Source of the DNA: Candidatus Binatia bacterium
GTDB lineage: Bacteria > Desulfobacterota > Binatia > UBA12015
Direction of reading: 5' to 3'
Assembly (NCBI GenBank): GCA_036563615.1
Contig: DATCMB010000019.1
Span: 147,071 to 211,070, forward strand
Length of the DNA stretch: 64,000 nucleotides
The notes below the pieces were generated by a model. That model saw nothing but the letters and a program-made list of their open reading frames with translations. It was not told the DNA's origin and searched no databases. Made by a program: the position numbers and the translations under genes. Positions within the stretch are counted from its first letter, which is position 1. Every line of letters begins with the position of its first letter. Shown piece by piece: positions 60,698 to 64,000 of this stretch.

Positions 60698-61117
60698 CTA
60701 CTCGCCGAGGTAGTGCAGAGCGATCCGCCGCTCGTGGCGCGCGCGGCGGTGCTCCCACAGGTAGATCCCCTGCCACGTGCCGAGCAGCATCCGACCGCGC
60801 TCGACCGGGATCGACAGCGAGGTCTGGGTCAGCGCTGCGCGCACGTGCGACGGCATGTCGTCCGGGCCTTCGGCGGTGTGCACGAAGGCGCGGTCGCCGT
60901 CGGGGACGAGGCGCGTGAAGAAGGTCTCGAGGTCGCGCTGCACGTCGGGGTCGGCGTTTTCCTGGATGAGCAGGCTCGCCGAGGTGTGCCGCACGAGCAG
61001 CGTCAAGAGCCCGCGCTCGGCGCGGACGCCGCGCAACCAGCCGGCGACCTCGTCGGTCACCTCGTAGAGCGCCCGCCCGCCGGTGCGGACCGCGATCTCG
61101 CCGAGCTCCTGGCGCAT
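60698..61117 (-). CDS. yjbQ: YjbQ/UPF0047 family protein
   Basis: A 139-aa cytoplasmic protein with strong family marks: LVRHTSASLLIQENADPDVQ, FVHTAEGPDDMPSHVRA, LTQTSLSIPV, GTWQGIYLWEHR. Conserved histidines form a metal site. YjbQ-like proteins show weak thiamine-phosphate synthase activity, though their main role is unclear. It converges on the ThDP-dependent enzyme gene, but that is probably coincidental. The start ATG at 61117 is right for the family length. Confidence 0.93.
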   Translation of the reverse strand: MRQELGEIAVRTGGRALYEVTDEVAGWLRGVRAERGLLTLLVRHTSASLLIQENADPDVQRDLETFFTRLVPDGDRAFVHTAEGPDDMPSHVRAALTQTSLSIPVERGRMLLGTWQGIYLWEHRRARHERRIALHYLGE

Positions 61118-61225
61118 GGGGTGTCGTTACGGGAGCGCGCGCGCTGCGGCAACGTGGGGTGTTGGCACGTGGCGTGAGCGCCGTCGCGGCTGCGCACACA
61201 CCGAAGGAGCCGGCGGGCCGGACTA

Positions 61226-61242
61226 GAGACAGCCGCTGTCTC
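61226..61242. promoter_or_regulatory. 17-nt inverted repeat upstream of the type III CRISPR operon
   Basis: GAGACAG and CTGTCTC form a perfect 7-bp inverted repeat around CCG. It lies 22 nt before the -35-like TTGACA at 61264, in the position of an upstream regulator site. No binding protein is known. Confidence 0.45.
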
Positions 61243-61263
61243 ACTCGCGTGCGTCAATAACCG

Positions 61264-61292
61264 TTGACAGGCAGCGTGCAAAAAATCAAAAG
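61264..61292 (+). promoter_or_regulatory. Putative promoter of the csm operon
   Basis: A perfect TTGACA -35 (61264-61269) is followed 17 nt later by the weak -10-like CAAAAG in an A-rich stretch. This is one of the few AT-rich stretches in the window. If correct, transcription starts near 61300, so the TTG at 61264 cannot be the start of Cas10. Confidence 0.5.
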
Positions 61293-61359
61293 TGTCGGCG
61301 TCTCGTTTCCGTTGCGCGCGTCGCGCGTGCGCCACAAAGAGCTCTCGAACCAGAACCCA

Positions 61360-63987
61360 GTGAACCCCGATCCCTCCGCTACCCATCGCGACCGTGTGTG
61401 GCAGGCAGCGCTCGCCGCGCTGCTGCACGACGTCGGCAAGTTCGCACAGCGCGCCGAGGCGGACCCCGAGCGCTACCGCTCGCTCGCCAACCTGCACCTC
61501 TTCGCGGTGACCGAGAAGGCGACCGACGAGGCGACCGGGAACACATACACGAGAACTGCGTATCACCACGCGGCGTACACCTGGCAGTTCATCGAGACCC
61601 ATCTGCCCTGGCTGACCTCGGTCGGCGACGGCGGCGACCAGAACGTCGCGGGCTGGGCGGCGCGCCACCACAAGCCGAGCAGCGCGTTCGATCACCTGGT
61701 TGCTGAAGCCGACGGCTTGTCGGCCGGCATGGATCGCGGCCACCCCGACGAGTCCATCCGCGGTTGGAGCCACGTTCAGCAAGCGCGCCTCGTTCCGTTG
61801 CTCGCGGAGGTTGGGTGCGATGAGGAGGTTTCCGGCTGGGAGGTCCCGCTGCGGCGGCTCTCCTTCGACCGCACGATCTTCCCGCAGGAGGCTCGCTCGC
61901 GGAGCCAGGCCGAGGCCGTGCGCGAGTATGCAGCCTTGTTCGCGGAGTTCGCCGCGGAGGCATCGCGGGTACACGGCGGCGACATCCGCCGCTTCCTGAC
62001 CTCGTTTCTCGCCGTCTACGAGCGCTTCGCCTGGTGCGTCCCGGCGGCCACGAACTGCACGCCGCGCGACGTGTCGCTGTTCGAGCACAGCCGTGCGGCG
62101 AGCGCCATCGCCGCCGCCTCCGCCGCGCAGCTTCTCGCCACCGGCGAGGTGACCGTCGAGCGCGTTCGTGATCGCGCGGACCCGCGCTACCTGCTGGTGG
62201 TCGGCGACCTCTTCGGAATCCAGCGCTTCCTCTACACCATCGTGTCCAAGCACGCGGCTCGTGCGCTGCGGGGGCGGTCGTTCTTCCTGCAGATCCTGTC
62301 CGACGCGATCGCGAGCCGTCTCTTGGCGGAGCTCGATCTGCCGCCGACCAACGCGCTCTTCGTCGGCGGCGGCAAGCTGTGGCTTCTCTTGCCCGCCGCG
62401 GCGGAGGAGCGCGTAGCGAGCCTCGCCGAGGAGATCGACCTCGGCTTGCAGAAGACCTACGGCGGTCGCCTTGGCTTCGCGATCGGGCTTGCGCGCATCG
62501 CGGGCAAGGACTTCGTCGAGAAGCGCATGGCGGCGGCGTTCCGCGACGCCACCGCGGATCTCCACGTGCGCCGCCACCGCCGGCTGTCGCGGCTCGGGCG
62601 CGAGCGCTACGACGAGGTGTTCGCGCCGCTCGGCGATCCGCAGAACGAGGACGTCTGCCGCGTCTGTGGGCAGCTCGACGCGGATCTCGCGGATCTCCCG
62701 GACGAGAGTCGGCGCGCGTGCCGCGAGTGTCGAGATCTGGAGGATCTCGGGCGGCTGCTGCCGTACGCGCGCTCCGCTCTTCGCGTGCGCGACCCGGAGC
62801 GCGCCGAGCGCTTGGCCAGCAGACTGAGATCGTCGGAACGGCGCCCGCTCGTGCTGACGATGCCCCCGGTTCTGGGCGCTTCGTACGTCGTCACCGAGCA
62901 AGACGCAGCCACCTGCTCCGCCACGGCGGAGCCCGACGACGTCGTTTTCGCGCTGAACGAGACCACCTTCATCCCCGAGGGCAACGCGCCCGTGGTCATG
63001 CTCTTCGCGGGCTCGGTGGGGCACTGGGAGAAGGGAACCTTCGAGGATCTCGCCGCGCAATCGACGGGCGTCGAGCGCCTCGGCGTCCTGCGCATGGACG
63101 TCGATTCGATGGGCGAGAAGCTCGCCAGGGGCTTCGTGCGTCGCCGCGACGACGGCAGCGAGGAGGACCTGACCACCATCTCGCGGCTCACCAACCTCTC
63201 GAAGTCGCTCGCCTACTTCTTCGGCGGCTACGTCGCGCACCTGCTCGCCGAGCCGGACCGGCCATGGTCCGGTAAGGCGCAGCTCATCTACTCCGGCGGC
63301 GACGACCTGTTCGTCGTCGGGGCTTGGTCGGCGCTGCCCGGCTTCGCGCGCGAGATCCGGCGCGAGCTCGACGCGTTCGTCGCGCACAACCCCGAATGGG
63401 GCGTGTCCGGGGGGCTCGCGGTCGTGTCCGCGAATCACCCGATCGCGTCGGGCGCCGCGATGGCCGGCGAGCTCGAGCACCTCGCCAAGTCGCACCGCCG
63501 TTCGTCGGGAAAGAGCAAGGATGCGTTAGCGCTAGCCGGCGAGTCGATCGGCTGGCGGGATCTCGACGTGGTCGGCGCGATGGTGGCCGAGATTCTCGCC
63601 TTGATCGCGGCCGACGAGCGCGAGCTGCCGGGCTTCGGTGTCGCAGAAGACGCACCGAGCGCGCTGGCGCGCTCGTTCGTACACCGCCTTGCGCGCATCG
63701 CGCACGAGCACCGCGAGGCATGCAAGTCGCTGCGCGCCTCCGGCCCGAAACGGAGCCTCGCCGAGATCGAGCAGGGCACGCGCCGTGGCCGATGGGCGTG
63801 GACCGCCGCTTACGAGATCGCGCGCCTCGCGCGAAGCGGTCCGCTGCGCGAGCGCTTGGACGCCTTCCGGCGTGCGCTGCCCGGACGCACGTGGCCCGGC
63901 AGCGACGAGGCGTGCGAGGCGGACGTGATTCATCTCCTGCAGCCGGCGGCGCGGCTCGCCGAGCTGCTGACCCGGGAAAGGAGCTGA
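61360..63987 (+). CDS. csm1: Type III-A CRISPR effector subunit Cas10/Csm1
   Basis: Cas10 is the large subunit of the type III effector complex: on target RNA binding it cleaves ssDNA through its HD domain and makes cyclic oligoadenylates through its Palm domain. The 875-aa product has HD at residues 23-24 (LLHDVGKFAQR), a zinc-binding pair CRVC (433-436) and CREC (454-457), and the Palm catalytic GGDD at 646-649 (YSGGDDLFVVG). All active motifs appear intact. The layout with N-terminal HD and 'GDLFGIQRFLY' near residue 286 fits Csm1 more than Cmr2. The start is uncertain: GTG at 61360 is chosen, others are 61327 and TTG 61264. The next gene follows after 4 nt. Confidence 0.9.
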   Translation: MNPDPSATHRDRVWQAALAALLHDVGKFAQRAEADPERYRSLANLHLFAVTEKATDEATGNTYTRTAYHHAAYTWQFIETHLPWLTSVGDGGDQNVAGWAARHHKPSSAFDHLVAEADGLSAGMDRGHPDESIRGWSHVQQARLVPLLAEVGCDEEVSGWEVPLRRLSFDRTIFPQEARSRSQAEAVREYAALFAEFAAEASRVHGGDIRRFLTSFLAVYERFAWCVPAATNCTPRDVSLFEHSRAASAIAAASAAQLLATGEVTVERVRDRADPRYLLVVGDLFGIQRFLYTIVSKHAARALRGRSFFLQILSDAIASRLLAELDLPPTNALFVGGGKLWLLLPAAAEERVASLAEEIDLGLQKTYGGRLGFAIGLARIAGKDFVEKRMAAAFRDATADLHVRRHRRLSRLGRERYDEVFAPLGDPQNEDVCRVCGQLDADLADLPDESRRACRECRDLEDLGRLLPYARSALRVRDPERAERLASRLRSSERRPLVLTMPPVLGASYVVTEQDAATCSATAEPDDVVFALNETTFIPEGNAPVVMLFAGSVGHWEKGTFEDLAAQSTGVERLGVLRMDVDSMGEKLARGFVRRRDDGSEEDLTTISRLTNLSKSLAYFFGGYVAHLLAEPDRPWSGKAQLIYSGGDDLFVVGAWSALPGFAREIRRELDAFVAHNPEWGVSGGLAVVSANHPIASGAAMAGELEHLAKSHRRSSGKSKDALALAGESIGWRDLDVVGAMVAEILALIAADERELPGFGVAEDAPSALARSFVHRLARIAHEHREACKSLRASGPKRSLAEIEQGTRRGRWAWTAAYEIARLARSGPLRERLDAFRRALPGRTWPGSDEACEADVIHLLQPAARLAELLTRERS

Positions 63988-63991
63988 CGCC

Positions 63992-64000
63992 ATGCCAGGC
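63992..64000 (+). CDS. Start of the next gene (probably csm2), cut by the window edge
   Basis: An ATG at 63992 follows the csm1 stop by 4 nt, with AAGGAG about 8 nt upstream. Only three codons are visible (M-P-G). In type III-A operons the gene after csm1 is usually csm2, so that is the likely identity, by position only. Confidence 0.5.

Noticed and set aside
61264..61359. N-terminal extension of Csm1 from the TTG at 61264
   Set aside because: The TTG forms part of a TTGACA -35 element and the extra residues match nothing in Cas10, so a later start is more likely.
1..64000. CRISPR array near the Cas10 gene
   Set aside because: No set of regularly spaced repeats is visible; any array must lie beyond the right edge.
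1..64000. tRNA, rRNA or transposase genes
   Set aside because: No cloverleaf-like or rRNA-like sequence and no transposase-like protein was recognised.

Overview
The window is very G+C-rich DNA (mostly G/C at third codon positions) from a Gram-negative bacterium. Evidence for an outer membrane includes lipoproteins, a complete RND metal efflux system with a TolC-type channel, and a BamE-like lipoprotein. Three luciferase-like (LLM) flavin/F420-type oxidoreductases, two phytanoyl-CoA-dioxygenase-like enzymes, a single-chain acyl-CoA carboxylase and secreted Cys-rich proteins of the Myxococcota/Desulfobacterota/Binatota style suggest an uncultured deltaproteobacterial-type lineage. Candidatus Binatota is my best guess, by inference only. 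Most genes stand alone or in short operons; I see no rRNA, tRNA, transposase or CRISPR array.

Layout. 1-2.8 kb: two paralogous secreted proteins of unknown function, with matching putative promoters, flank a TetR regulator and a strong bidirectional terminator. 2.9-11 kb: NorD/CbbO VWA protein, a frameshifted GT39-like membrane protein, a TauE/SafE permease, an SDR, the NorQ/CbbQ AAA+ ATPase and AlgH/YqgE. 11-18 kb: a large MFS/spermidine-synthase/TPR fusion, an MFS transporter and a secreted beta-helix protein. 18-28.4 kb: a thiolase-like/DUF35 pair, an LLM enzyme, an anion permease, small secreted proteins, an MBL hydrolase, a copper-type CsoR repressor divergent from a methyltransferase with operator-like palindromes, a quinone reductase, an enoyl-CoA hydratase and a PHB-depolymerase-like esterase. 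28.4-34.5 kb: a CusCBA-like heavy-metal efflux operon with a Cys-rich leader protein. 34.6-43.2 kb: a PQQ-propeller lipoprotein, a rhomboid protease, an LLM enzyme, a YfhO-like membrane protein, an MDR dehydrogenase and a truncated MetX-like hydrolase.

43.1-45.5 kb: a second MFS/spermidine-synthase fusion whose C-terminus is lost at an abrupt junction with the truncated MetX-like gene. 45.7-53.6 kb: DedA and TetR genes diverging from a 35-nt palindrome, then PhyH, acyl-CoA carboxylase and PhyH, facing an operon of two hotdog thioesterases and a small protein; this looks like an acyl-CoA modification locus. 53.7-56.2 kb: BamE-like lipoprotein, Cys-rich Pro/Thr-tailed secreted protein and a thaumatin-like lipoprotein. 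56.4-61.1 kb: DUF1579-like, GNAT, LLM, a ThDP-dependent decarboxylase-like enzyme and YjbQ. 61.2-64 kb: the start of a type III-A CRISPR effector operon, with Cas10/Csm1 complete and the next gene cut by the window edge.
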